Shown one piece after another: positions 8,554-17,393 of a stretch of DNA of 64,000 bases (position 1 is the first letter of the stretch; every line of letters begins with the position of its first letter). The notes beneath the pieces were generated by a model. That model searched no databases and had not been told where the DNA came from. It worked only from the letters and a program-made list of their open reading frames with translations. The translations under genes and the position numbers were made by a program. Origin of the DNA: Paradesulfitobacterium ferrireducens. Lineage in GTDB: Bacteria > Bacillota > Desulfitobacteriia > Desulfitobacteriales > Desulfitobacteriaceae. The stretch is taken from assembly GCF_017310645.1 (NCBI RefSeq), contig NZ_JAFLRH010000019.1, positions 177,178-241,177 on the forward strand. The letters run 5' to 3'.

Positions 8554-8604
8554 CTGACGTACATGAAATGAAATAGGCGGATTAGCAAAGTAACCCGCCC
8601 CTTC

Positions 8605-8640
8605 CCGAACCGTACAAGCGACTTTCACCGCATACGGCTC
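8605..8640 (-). ncRNA. Group II intron domain V
   Basis: On the minus strand the 36 bases run from GAGCCGTATGCGG through a GAAA-type tetraloop to GTACGGTTCGG. This is the catalytic domain V hairpin, the most conserved part of a group II intron. Its presence intact suggests the ribozyme is or recently was functional. Confidence 0.85.
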
Positions 8641-8657
8641 TCCATATTCCAAATGGG

Positions 8658-10433
8658 TTATCGTCGTTTTAGCTGATTAAGCTGAAACCTGTCGGCTTCG
8701 ACCTTGGCAAAACAGTGTGCGCAAAGGGGTATCTGACGCCGGTTGATGTCCAGCATGACAGTGACAATCGGTGAATAGGGCTTGTCGAGCTTCTTCTTCG
8801 CTTTCCTGTGATACATGCTTACATTGGAATGCGGATTACCGCAGATGTAGCAGACATGGGCAAGCGGGTCCATCAAGCTGTACATGGGCAGGAAGAAGAA
8901 CGATTTAACTGCCGACTTGATTTTGGCGAAGAAGTCCTTTTGCCTCGCAAAAGATTTGTACAGTGCCAGACTGACTGAGCAGGCTTTACCTTTGGCATTT
9001 TGGTAATTGACCGTAAGAGCTCTGCCGTACCGGGCGAACACTTTCTTCATGCTGATGTCGAATTTGCGCGCCAGCGTTTTAGCCATTGAAAGCTGCACAA
9101 TGTATTGGATGCGCGCACCCTTATAGAAGTTGGCGCAGCCACGCTGCCCGGTCAGGAGTCCACGAAGTACCTGGTTGCCGTACTTGATGATTTCTTCCGG
9201 AGATTCTCTAAGGAGGCGAGTGATACCAATGGGGTAACCGTTGTTTGTACACATACCGTTTTCACGTAGCTTTTTCAAAATACCATCCATATTCATGTAG
9301 ATACGGAGGGCTGGGTCAAAAGGGTTGCTTTGAAATTTGCTGTGTTTGACAGAGCCCTTGCGGATGATATATCCGAGAAAGGTCACGTCATGATCTGCGG
9401 CATGTGTGATTTTGGTTTTCTCGTCGCTCAACCTCAGACAGAGTTCACTTTTTAAGAACTCCTTGATTTTCTGCTTCAAGTCAGCTGCATAGGCCTTGGA
9501 AGCAATCAGGCCAATCAGAAAATCGTCAGCGTAGCGCACATACCTCACTCTGCGGAAATTGGGGTCGAATCTGTCACCGGACGGGAGGTTTTCTATTTCA
9601 CACTTCAGGTGCTTAATGGTTTTCAGGTCGCTGCCGTTGCTGACCGCCTTTTTGTATTGGTATCTTGCCTTGGCGTATTCAGGGTTTTGCCTGCGGTAGT
9701 CACCTGTGGTGTCCGTCTCGATAATGTTTTCCATAAATCTGTCCAGCTTATCGAGATAGATGTTGCAGAGTATGGGGCTGCAACAAGAGCCCTGGGCGTT
9801 TCCGATTTTGGTTCCATGGTAAATGTGCTGCATGTCGAAATAACCGGCCTTGAGTATCTTATTGATAAGCCGGATGAAACGTTCGTCGCTGATACGCTCC
9901 CGAAGTATCGTTTCCAGTGTGCGATGGTCAATTTCATCAAAGCAGGCGGAGATATCCCCCTCAATAAACCAAATCGTACCTCTCCACGTCTCCACCTCGG
10001 CTATGGCGCTTTGAGTGGACCGTTTTGGCCGGAAACCGTGAGAGAGGTTAGAGAAGGTAGGTTCGTAGATGCACTCCAGGATAATGCGGACTGCCTCCTG
10101 AACGAGCTTGTCCTTTCCGTTTGGAAAGCTGAGCTTGCGCATTTTACCATTGCGTTTAGGTATCATCGTTGTTCTGTTTGGCTGAGGCTGGTAGGACTCG
10201 TCACGCATGGAGGTGATAAGTTCCGTAATCCATTCCTCGCAGAAGCCATGCAGGGAGGTGCCATCAGCGCCGGAGGTCTCCGCGCCGTCGTTGGACTTAA
10301 CGGAGTTGTAAGCGATAATGTACAGGTCTCTGTTGTAGAACAACCGGTAAAGGTCACCGTTGACGTAGCAATGGTCGGCATTGTTTCGACGGCGATAACC
10401 TTCCAATCTTTCCACAAGTTTTGATTGCTCCAT
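8658..10433 (-). CDS. ltrA: Group II intron reverse transcriptase/maturase
   Basis: Protein of 591 residues that binds the intron RNA for splicing and copies it into DNA during retrohoming. RT motifs appear in order: LSHGFRPKRSTQSAI (RT2), FIEGDISACFDEIDH (RT3), GNAQGSCCSPILCNIYLD (RT4), RYVRYADDFLIG (RT5, catalytic YADD), and FLGYIIRKG. A long insert between RT4 and RT5 is usual for mitochondrial-like or chloroplast-like classes. The maturase domain follows. The C-terminus has two CxxC pairs (CYICGNP and CAHC) with an intervening histidine, consistent with an HNH-type endonuclease or zinc domain. The frame is intact and catalytic residues are present. It is encoded opposite to the bbs genes, inside the intron. 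Confidence 0.92.
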   Translation of the reverse strand: MEQSKLVERLEGYRRRNNADHCYVNGDLYRLFYNRDLYIIAYNSVKSNDGAETSGADGTSLHGFCEEWITELITSMRDESYQPQPNRTTMIPKRNGKMRKLSFPNGKDKLVQEAVRIILECIYEPTFSNLSHGFRPKRSTQSAIAEVETWRGTIWFIEGDISACFDEIDHRTLETILRERISDERFIRLINKILKAGYFDMQHIYHGTKIGNAQGSCCSPILCNIYLDKLDRFMENIIETDTTGDYRRQNPEYAKARYQYKKAVSNGSDLKTIKHLKCEIENLPSGDRFDPNFRRVRYVRYADDFLIGLIASKAYAADLKQKIKEFLKSELCLRLSDEKTKITHAADHDVTFLGYIIRKGSVKHSKFQSNPFDPALRIYMNMDGILKKLRENGMCTNNGYPIGITRLLRESPEEIIKYGNQVLRGLLTGQRGCANFYKGARIQYIVQLSMAKTLARKFDISMKKVFARYGRALTVNYQNAKGKACSVSLALYKSFARQKDFFAKIKSAVKSFFFLPMYSLMDPLAHVCYICGNPHSNVSMYHRKAKKKLDKPYSPIVTVMLDINRRQIPLCAHCFAKVEADRFQLNQLKRR

Positions 10434-10946
10434 TCAAAGCAACTCCTTTCAAAATTGGAAGTTGGAATACTGCCCCCCTTCACCATGTGCCTTTCATTAC
10501 AGAAGGCCGTTGGGCTACTTTTAGGGCTCTCTGCCATATGCCGCCGAGAACGGCACTTAGGCAGGTCACGTTTGACAGCTCCATATAGTGTCTCCATACG
10601 TAGGTATCCGGTTGGTCGTTACCCTGCTTACCGCAGGTGCGTCAATAGGCCTGCTTATACCCAATCCTTCTTATATTGGGTATACCCATTGATACCGGAG
10701 TTTACATCCGGCAGCGTTCCAAAGCCACGGACCCGGATTCAGCCCACAGGCTTTACCATATATGGCCTGACTCGCCAGGCTACTCGACAGCATCTGCTGT
10801 CTAATCCTGACTTTACCGACATGCTGTTGTTCCCCAGAGGCTTTCGCATGAGGTAAGTCGGTTGTCTTACATCGCATCGCAGGAGCGATGATTTCTGGGA
10901 AATGTATATGAAGCGCACAACGTGCGCACTGAAGGAGGATTAACTC

Positions 10947-12092
10947 ATGAGAGAGGTATATGTGATTGGAGTCGGCATGACTCCCTTCGGGAAATTTCCG
11001 AATAGACCTTATTATGATCTGGGAAAAGAAGCGGTTGTTAAGGCAGTAAAGGACGCAAATGTAGATAAGCGGGAGATCCAGGCAGGATATGTGGGCAATG
11101 TTAAAGCAGGCATGGCACCCGGTCAAAAGGTTTTCAAAGAATTAGGCATGACCGGCATGCAAATTGTGAATGTAGAAAATGCATGTTCCAGCGGTCAAAC
11201 CGCTCTTAATCTGGCTTACACGGCAGTTGCCAGTGGCCAATATGATATGGTGATGGCGGTAGGAACTGAGAACTTGACCGGTGGCAGGACCGGCGGAGAA
11301 GCCTTAGCTCCTGATCAGGATGACATTGAGGGTATTCTGGGTAATGTGATGCCAGGGATCTATGCCATGCGTGCGCGCAGGTATATGGAGCAATATGGTG
11401 CGACGGATGAAGACTTAGCCCTGGTAGCGGTTAAGAATCACAAGCACAGTTCGCTTAATCCATATGCCCAATATCGTAATCTGGTGACAGTAGAGGAAGT
11501 TTTAGCCTCGCGCAAGGTGGCTGAACCGTTTACTCTTTTACAATGCTGTCCGGTAGCAGACGGAGCAGCCGTTGCGGTTGTTTGCTCTAAAGAAAAGATG
11601 CTGCAGCTGGGGGCGAAGGGCGTCAAGATTGAAGCTTCCATTCTGGTTTCCGGGTTGTTCAAGAATCAACCCAGTGATATGACGATCCCGGAGATTACCC
11701 AGCGCGCGAGCCGATTAGCGTATGAAATGGCGGGCATCGGACCGGAAGATATCAATATGGTGGAGTGTCATGATGCCTTTACGATCGCAGAATTTCTCTA
11801 CTACGAAACCTTAGGCTTTTGCGGCAAAGGGGAAGCGGCATCGTTTTTGCGAAGCGGGCAAGCGGAATTAGGCGGCAGGCATGTGTTTAGTGTCCGAGGA
11901 GGTTTATTATGCATGGGACACCCTCTCGGTGCTACCGGCGTAGCCCAGACGGTCGAAGCGGTCTGGCAGCTGCGGGGGCAGGCTGGAGATAGGCAGATCC
12001 AAGGAGCAAAGACTGCCATGATCCATATCACAGGAGGCGGAGTATCCGGGATGGATAACGCGGCCTGCGGTGTTCATATTTTTTCAGTCTAA
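10947..12092 (+). CDS. bbsB: Benzoylsuccinyl-CoA thiolase, catalytic subunit
   Basis: Thiolase-superfamily protein of 381 residues for the last step of benzylsuccinate beta-oxidation, giving benzoyl-CoA and succinyl-CoA. The nucleophile is C80 in ENACSSGQ. The catalytic histidines lie in VECHDAF and in CMGHPLGATG (H325). The sequence type is the SCP2-like thiolase group that works with DUF35 proteins, matching BbsA. ATG 10947 has GAAGGAGG close upstream, directly next to the 5' end of the intron, so the insertion spared the translation signal. It may depend on read-through across the intron or on a promoter within it. Confidence 0.87.
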   Translation: MREVYVIGVGMTPFGKFPNRPYYDLGKEAVVKAVKDANVDKREIQAGYVGNVKAGMAPGQKVFKELGMTGMQIVNVENACSSGQTALNLAYTAVASGQYDMVMAVGTENLTGGRTGGEALAPDQDDIEGILGNVMPGIYAMRARRYMEQYGATDEDLALVAVKNHKHSSLNPYAQYRNLVTVEEVLASRKVAEPFTLLQCCPVADGAAVAVVCSKEKMLQLGAKGVKIEASILVSGLFKNQPSDMTIPEITQRASRLAYEMAGIGPEDINMVECHDAFTIAEFLYYETLGFCGKGEAASFLRSGQAELGGRHVFSVRGGLLCMGHPLGATGVAQTVEAVWQLRGQAGDRQIQGAKTAMIHITGGGVSGMDNAACGVHIFSV

Positions 12093-12125
12093 GTGACCTG
12101 ATAGTAGGCGAAAGGAGAACTTCTT

Positions 12126-12881
12126 ATGGCGATCAAAGATAGGGTTGCCCTAGTCACCGGCGCTGGTAGCGGAATCGGTGAGGTCATCGCGAAAACGTTT
12201 GCCCAAGACGGGGCTACAGTCGTCGTCAATGACGTGAATGCGGAACAGGCGAACCGGGTAGCGGAGGAGATCACGAAAAACGGTCAGCGCGCGTTGGCAT
12301 TTGCCTGCGATGTTTCAAACAAGGCCCAGGTAACAGAGATGTTTAAAACTGTTAAGGATACATTCGGACGGATTGATATTCTCGTTAATAATGCGGGGAT
12401 TGATAAAGCCAAGGGAATCGTTGGCATAGCAGAAGAGGATTGGGACCGTATCATTAATGTCAACCTTAAAGGACAATTCTTATGTTGTCAGGCCGCAGCT
12501 GCCATGATGAAGGAGCAAAATTATGGCCGGATTATAAACATTTCTTCTCGTGCTTGGTTGGGAGGAGTTGGACAGACTTGCTACTCCGCGTCAAAGGGCG
12601 GGGTGATAAGTTTGACCAGAACATTGGCTCAGGAATTGGCCAAGAATCAAATTACGGTGAACTGTATTGCCCCGGGGATTATTGAAACCCCACTCTTTAC
12701 CAACCTTCCGGAGGAAACCAAAGCGAATCTAATGAAAATGCAGCCAACCGGAACAATTGGTAAACCCAAAGACATTGCCCACGGGGCTGAGTTTTATGCA
12801 GATGACGAAGCGGGCTACATCACCGGTCAAGTAATCTATATTTGCGGTGGTAAGAGTATTTTCAGTTCTCTTTCTGTCTAG
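12126..12881 (+). CDS. bbsC: Short-chain dehydrogenase, BbsC-like
   Basis: SDR of 251 residues. With BbsD it should oxidise 2-[hydroxy(phenyl)methyl]succinyl-CoA to benzoylsuccinyl-CoA. It has the nucleotide motif TGAGSGIG, the NNAG motif, and the catalytic Y153xxxK157 in CYSASKGG after NISSRAWLGG. In Thauera, BbsC has been described as a catalytically dead partner of BbsD, but here the visible motifs are intact. It is highly similar to the next gene, so the two arose by duplication. The C versus D assignment is from gene order. Confidence 0.83.
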   Translation: MAIKDRVALVTGAGSGIGEVIAKTFAQDGATVVVNDVNAEQANRVAEEITKNGQRALAFACDVSNKAQVTEMFKTVKDTFGRIDILVNNAGIDKAKGIVGIAEEDWDRIINVNLKGQFLCCQAAAAMMKEQNYGRIINISSRAWLGGVGQTCYSASKGGVISLTRTLAQELAKNQITVNCIAPGIIETPLFTNLPEETKANLMKMQPTGTIGKPKDIAHGAEFYADDEAGYITGQVIYICGGKSIFSSLSV

Positions 12882-12908
12882 TCTTAGTGTAAAAATGGGG
12901 GTGGCAAC

Positions 12909-13661
12909 ATGCATTTTGATAATCGCGTGGCCATGATAACCGGTTCAGGCGGCGGAATTGGTGAAGGAGTGGCCAAAAGATTGAGCGAACATGGGGTTCG
13001 CGTGGTAATCAACGACGTCGACCAGGAAAAGGTAGACCGGGTGGTTCAGGAAATTAACAACAGCGGCGGGGAATCCATGGGTATCGTAGCCGATATAACC
13101 AAGCTTGAGGATGTCCAAAAAATGTTCAAAGCGATCATCGAGCGCTTCGGCAGAATCGATATCCTGGTCAACAACGCGGGGATTGCCAAAGACCGTTCCA
13201 TTAAGAAAATGACGGTGGAAGATTGGGATTCAGTCATATCGGTGAATCTCAAGGGGCAATTTCTTACCAGCAAAGTTGCTTCCGAGTACATGCGGGAGCA
13301 AAACTACGGCCGGATCGTAAATATCTCCTCCCGAGCCTGGTTAGGCGGACCGGGTCAGGCCAATTATGCGGCCTCTAAAGGGGGGGTTGTAAGCCTTACC
13401 AGAACCTTAGCTTTAGAACTCGGGAGAAAAGGGATCACAGTGAATTGCATCGCCCCCGGTATCATCGAAACTCCCTTGTGGCAAACTCTTCCGGGGGAAG
13501 TGCAAGAACGGCTGCTCAAAGCACAGCCCACTGGGAAAATCGGTTCTCCAAAAGATATTGCCCATGCGGTCGCATATTTTGCCTCTGATGACTCAAGTTA
13601 TGTTACCGGGCAAACCATTTTCGTTTGTGGTGGAAAAAGCTTATTTGCCAATATCGGCTAG
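12909..13661 (+). CDS. bbsD: Short-chain dehydrogenase, BbsD-like
   Basis: SDR of 250 residues, a close paralog of the preceding protein (shared NISSRAWLGG and ITVNCIAPGIIETPL). The dinucleotide-binding motif is TGSGGGIG, with NNAG and catalytic Y153xxxK157 in NYAASKGG. It is expected to be the active subunit of the BbsCD alcohol dehydrogenase in the benzylsuccinate pathway. The gap to bbsC is 27 bases with a GGGGGTGG ribosome site. Both SDRs end in a similar CGGKS(I/L)F tail, supporting assembly into one oligomer. Confidence 0.85.
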   Translation: MHFDNRVAMITGSGGGIGEGVAKRLSEHGVRVVINDVDQEKVDRVVQEINNSGGESMGIVADITKLEDVQKMFKAIIERFGRIDILVNNAGIAKDRSIKKMTVEDWDSVISVNLKGQFLTSKVASEYMREQNYGRIVNISSRAWLGGPGQANYAASKGGVVSLTRTLALELGRKGITVNCIAPGIIETPLWQTLPGEVQERLLKAQPTGKIGSPKDIAHAVAYFASDDSSYVTGQTIFVCGGKSLFANIG

Positions 13662-13692
13662 GTAAGAAATGAGGCGAAAGGGGGGAATACAG

Positions 13693-14931
13693 ATGAACCA
13701 AGCTGAGGGAAATATTTTTAATAACCTGAGGATCGTTGAACTTGCCGGTGAGCTGGGAGCTTACACAGGCAAACTGTACGCGGATTTAGGGGCTGAAGTG
13801 ATTCGAGTGGAGTCGCTTGAGGGAGATCCGACTCGACGGGAAAAACCGTTTTATAAAGACGTACCCGGAACTGAAAACGGTTTAAGATACCAATACCTTA
13901 ACACCAATAAAAAAGGGATCGTTTTGGATATCACTACTCCCGAGGGTAAGGAGGCTTTTCTTAAACTGATCCCAACGATAGATTTGCTCATTGAGAGTTT
14001 TGCCCCGGGGTATCTTGAAAGCCTGGGTTTGGGCTATGAAACATTGTCTTCGCTTAACCCTAAACTTGTGCATACTGCCATAACACCGTATGGCCAGTAC
14101 GGCCCGTATAAGGATTATCCCTACTCTGATTTAACGACCATGGCCATGGGCGGAATGCTTTTCCTGGCGGGGGCCGACAATGACAAGCCTGCCTTGGCTC
14201 CGGATAAACAGTCCTTTTTCCAGGCTGATCTCTATGCTGCCTTGGGCAGTATGCTCGCGGTAATGCATGCTGATTTAACTTCCGAGGGTCAATTCATTGA
14301 TGTCTCGATCCAGGAAAGCGTCGCCACAGCTCTGGAGAATGCGATCCAAACCTACGATTTAGAGGGGCGGATTCGCCGGGCAGCGGGTGCGGTAGAGGCA
14401 GGGTATGGAACCTATACTTGCCAGGACGGGCATGTGTATGTGATGGCAGCGATGGGCCGAAATACTCATCTCTGGGATCCGTTGGTGAAGTGGCTGCTTG
14501 AAGAAAAGATTCCCAATGCTGAGGTTTTACAGGGCGAAGAATGGCAGGAACCGGATTACCGCAAAAAGGAAGAGGCTAAGGATGTATTCAAAGAGATATT
14601 CGAGCAGTTCTCCGCGAGGTATCCTAAAAATGTACTGTATGAAGAAAGCCAGAAACGCAACGTGGTCATTTACCCAGTGAATAACGCCAAAGATGTATTA
14701 GAAAACTTCCAGCTGTATTACCGCAATTACTTTAGAGAGATGTATTCAGAATCTATTAAGGGAAAGCTTACTTACCCGGGGCCACCTTATTCTTTAGAAA
14801 AGTTGCCATGGGCGTTAAAATCTTCAGCTCCGGCGTTCGGGCAGCATACGGTTGAGGTCTTGTCAGAACTCGGTTATTCCATCGAAGAGATTAAATCCAT
14901 GGGGGAACGAGGTGTCAGCTATGCTAAGTAA
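13693..14931 (+). CDS. bbsE: Succinyl-CoA:(R)-benzylsuccinate CoA-transferase subunit BbsE-like
   Basis: Class III (CaiB/BaiF) CoA-transferase of 412 residues that activates (R)-benzylsuccinate with CoA from succinyl-CoA as one half of BbsEF. The N-terminal segment LGAEVIRVESLEGDPTR is typical of the family. The aspartate in FFQADLYAALG is the likely catalytic acid by alignment with CaiB. ATG 13693 follows AAAGGGGGG; an in-frame ATG at 13669 lacks a ribosome site. The 3' end overlaps the start of bbsF by 11 bases, indicating translational coupling of the two subunits. Confidence 0.85.
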   Translation: MNQAEGNIFNNLRIVELAGELGAYTGKLYADLGAEVIRVESLEGDPTRREKPFYKDVPGTENGLRYQYLNTNKKGIVLDITTPEGKEAFLKLIPTIDLLIESFAPGYLESLGLGYETLSSLNPKLVHTAITPYGQYGPYKDYPYSDLTTMAMGGMLFLAGADNDKPALAPDKQSFFQADLYAALGSMLAVMHADLTSEGQFIDVSIQESVATALENAIQTYDLEGRIRRAAGAVEAGYGTYTCQDGHVYVMAAMGRNTHLWDPLVKWLLEEKIPNAEVLQGEEWQEPDYRKKEEAKDVFKEIFEQFSARYPKNVLYEESQKRNVVIYPVNNAKDVLENFQLYYRNYFREMYSESIKGKLTYPGPPYSLEKLPWALKSSAPAFGQHTVEVLSELGYSIEEIKSMGERGVSYAK

Positions 14932-16141
14932 AAGGCCTTTGGAAGGGATAAGGGTTTGCGATTTTTCCTGGGTTGGGGCAGGACCCTATACCACACGCTT
15001 GCTGGCAGAATACGGAGCAGAAGTGATTCGACTTGAAACAAAAACAAGACCGGAAATTCTACGCTTGACAGGTCCGTATAAAGATGGCATACCCGGCATT
15101 GAGCGCAGTGGTTACTATAGCAATCGTAATCCGAATAAGAAAAGTATAGATATCAATATGAAACACCCTAAGGCAAGGAACCTGGTTATTAAACTGATTA
15201 AGGTAAGCGACATTGTCATTAATAATTTTACTTTAGGGACAATGGAAAAATGGAACTTGGGTTACGAAGACGTAAAGAAAATAAAACCGGATATCATTTA
15301 CGTGACGATGCCAACCCAGGGTTCGACTGGTCCTCACCGGGACTTTATGGGATTTGGGGCAACCATGAGTGCCTTGGTAGGTATAAATTATCTTACCGGT
15401 TTTCCAGACAAGGAGCCTTTCGGCACGGGAACTAACTATCCGGACCATGTGCCTAACCCGGCGCATACAGCTTTTGCCATCACGGCAGCCCTATGGTACC
15501 GGCGCAAAACAGGACAAGGACAGTTAATTGAAGTAGCCCAAACAGAGACAGCTTTGGCAGTGCTGCCCACAGCAACTATGACTTATGCAGCTAATGGCAC
15601 GATCCTAGAACGAATGGGCACTCGTGACTTAAACGCAGCTCCTCACGGAGTCTACGCAACTCAGGGCCGGAGCAGGTGGATTGCCATTGCTGTTTTCAAT
15701 GATGATGAATGGGAGAGGTTAAAGAACGTTATGGGAAACCCCACGTGGGCTGACAGCGAAATGTATATCACCCTGGCGGGCCGCTTGGCCAACCAGGATG
15801 AACTAGACCGGATGATGGAAGCTTGGACCCAGCAGCATGAGGCTTATCAATTAATGGAGCTGTTGGTTAAGGCCGGGGTTAGAGCCGGAGTGGTGCAGAA
15901 TTCCAAAGATCTCCTAGAGGATCCCCATTTACATGAGCGCGGTTATTGGATTTACCTAAATCATCCCATGATGCGGCGGCATGTCTATAATAATTCGCCG
16001 GTCCGTTTGACGCGAACTCCTGCCCAAATAAGCGCACCTGCTCCGTTGTTGGGAGAACATACGGATGAAGTCTTAAGAGAAATTTTGGGTTTCAAGGAAC
16101 AAGAGATTATCGGCTTAAGGGAAGAAAAAGTGATTGGCTAA
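14921..16141 (+). CDS. bbsF: Succinyl-CoA:(R)-benzylsuccinate CoA-transferase subunit BbsF-like
   Basis: Second class III CoA-transferase subunit, 406 residues, partner of the preceding protein. The N-terminus reads LLAEYGAEVIRLETKTRPE, and an aspartate in NYPDHVPNPAHTAF is at the expected catalytic position. ATG 14921 is chosen because it lies within the end of bbsE after GAGGTG, giving an 11-base overlap; an upstream in-frame start at 14852 would overlap far more. The two subunits clearly differ in sequence, as in Thauera, consistent with a heteromeric enzyme. Confidence 0.85.
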   Translation: MLSKRPLEGIRVCDFSWVGAGPYTTRLLAEYGAEVIRLETKTRPEILRLTGPYKDGIPGIERSGYYSNRNPNKKSIDINMKHPKARNLVIKLIKVSDIVINNFTLGTMEKWNLGYEDVKKIKPDIIYVTMPTQGSTGPHRDFMGFGATMSALVGINYLTGFPDKEPFGTGTNYPDHVPNPAHTAFAITAALWYRRKTGQGQLIEVAQTETALAVLPTATMTYAANGTILERMGTRDLNAAPHGVYATQGRSRWIAIAVFNDDEWERLKNVMGNPTWADSEMYITLAGRLANQDELDRMMEAWTQQHEAYQLMELLVKAGVRAGVVQNSKDLLEDPHLHERGYWIYLNHPMMRRHVYNNSPVRLTRTPAQISAPAPLLGEHTDEVLREILGFKEQEIIGLREEKVIG

Positions 16142-16166
16142 TTTGCCAAAGAACAGGGGGAGACAA

Positions 16167-17363
16167 ATGGACTTCAGGTTACCCGATGAATACCTGGAAT
16201 TAAAGAGAATGGTTCGAAAATTTACCGAAACGGAACTGTTCCCTTTAGAAAATAATGTTGTTGAGCGCGAGGCGGCGAGAGGCTTTACGGATGCGCCATC
16301 GATTTCGCCGGAAGAAGAAGAATACCTAAAACAAAGAACGAAGGAATTAGGCCTCTGGGGGATTGAAGTTCCCGAAGAGTTTGGCGGGCAGGATCTTGGT
16401 GCACTGGCTAAGGTGATTGTCGTAGAGGAAATGAATCGCTCGATTGTTCAATTTACCCTGCCGCCCGATGCTCCGAATCTCAACCTTTTACAGTCATGCT
16501 GTAATAAGGACCAATATGATAAATATCTGGTTCCCTATGCCAAGGGAGAAAAACGGTCTGCTCTGGCGATGACCGAGCCTAATGCCGGGTCGGACGCTGC
16601 TGCAATTCAGACGCGGGCGGAGTACAAGAACGGTAAGTGGTATCTGAACGGAACCAAATCTTTTATCAGCTTTGCTCCGAAAGTGGATTTCTTTATTGTC
16701 ATTGCGGTTTCTGATAAGGAGAAGGGGAAAAAAGGTGGGTTTACGGCATTCTTAGTAGACAAAGGCACCTCTGGACTCCAGATCGTTCGCAATGTTAATA
16801 CCATAGGGGATATGTTCGCCTATGAACTCGTCTTGGAGGACATCGAGCTGGACCCCAGCCAGGTTTTAGGCGAGGTTGGAAATGCTTTTATTCCGTTGCA
16901 AAACCGGTTTGGGGTTCGAAGAATGGAGCTGGCCGCCCGTTGCTTGGGTTATGCTGACCGTCTCATTCAGTTGATGATTGAGCAGGCCAATGTCAGGACA
17001 ACGTTTGGCAAGCCCTTGGCAGGCCGGCAGGCTGTCCAGTGGTGGATCTCAAATTCAACCATGGAACTGCATGCGGCTCGTCTCATGGTCTATCACGCCG
17101 CTTGGAAGGTAGACCAGGGCTACAAGGACATGCGCAAAGAAGCGGCCATGCTCAAAGTATATGCGACCGAAATGCTTAGTAAAATAGCGGATCGGGCGAT
17201 CCAAGTGCATGGAGGTCTTGGGCTCACCAAAGAAATGCCAATTGAATATATTGCTCGGTTGGTGCGCGTTTTCCGGATTATTGAGGGTCCTTCTGAAATT
17301 CACAGATGGCTCTTGGCCAGGGAGATCTTAAAAGACGGTAAACCTTACGAAATGTATAAGTAG
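16167..17363 (+). CDS. bbsG: (R)-Benzylsuccinyl-CoA dehydrogenase
   Basis: FAD acyl-CoA dehydrogenase of 398 residues that oxidises (R)-benzylsuccinyl-CoA to (E)-phenylitaconyl-CoA. Family signatures are ALAMTEPNAGSDAAA, the FAD-binding QVHGGLGLTKEMPIEY near the end, and RIIEGPSEIHRW, whose glutamate is the expected catalytic base. Electrons would pass to ETF; no ETF genes are in this window. ATG 16167 has CAGGGGGAG upstream, so a TTG further upstream at 16134 is rejected. It follows bbsF closely. Confidence 0.87.
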   Translation: MDFRLPDEYLELKRMVRKFTETELFPLENNVVEREAARGFTDAPSISPEEEEYLKQRTKELGLWGIEVPEEFGGQDLGALAKVIVVEEMNRSIVQFTLPPDAPNLNLLQSCCNKDQYDKYLVPYAKGEKRSALAMTEPNAGSDAAAIQTRAEYKNGKWYLNGTKSFISFAPKVDFFIVIAVSDKEKGKKGGFTAFLVDKGTSGLQIVRNVNTIGDMFAYELVLEDIELDPSQVLGEVGNAFIPLQNRFGVRRMELAARCLGYADRLIQLMIEQANVRTTFGKPLAGRQAVQWWISNSTMELHAARLMVYHAAWKVDQGYKDMRKEAAMLKVYATEMLSKIADRAIQVHGGLGLTKEMPIEYIARLVRVFRIIEGPSEIHRWLLAREILKDGKPYEMYK

Positions 17364-17393
17364 AGTGCAGGGATAAGAAAGGAGTTTGAAAAA

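Larger units (their letters stand above)
8573..10929 (-). mobile_element. Group II intron inserted antisense between bbsA and bbsB
   Basis: About 2.36 kb on the minus strand. It contains a maturase gene, a 36-base domain V (8605-8640, minus strand GAGCCGTATGCGG...GTACGGTTCGG) and a domain VI-like stem (GGCGGGTTA...TAATCCGCC). The 3' end is taken as CCGCCTAT at 8573, an AY ending. The 5' end is a GTGCG on the minus strand starting at 10929; a second GTGCGC at 10918 is an alternative. Bases 10434-10929 hold the intron RNA domains upstream of the maturase gene. Removing the element leaves bbsA and bbsB about 37 bases apart with the bbsB ribosome site intact. Because the intron is antisense it cannot splice out of the bbs mRNA. 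Confidence 0.8.

Noticed and set aside
9609..10424. Long plus-strand open frame of about 270 codons opposite the maturase gene
   Set aside because: It is the complement of a clear reverse transcriptase with all motifs; the plus-strand translation has no recognisable domain and no ribosome site.
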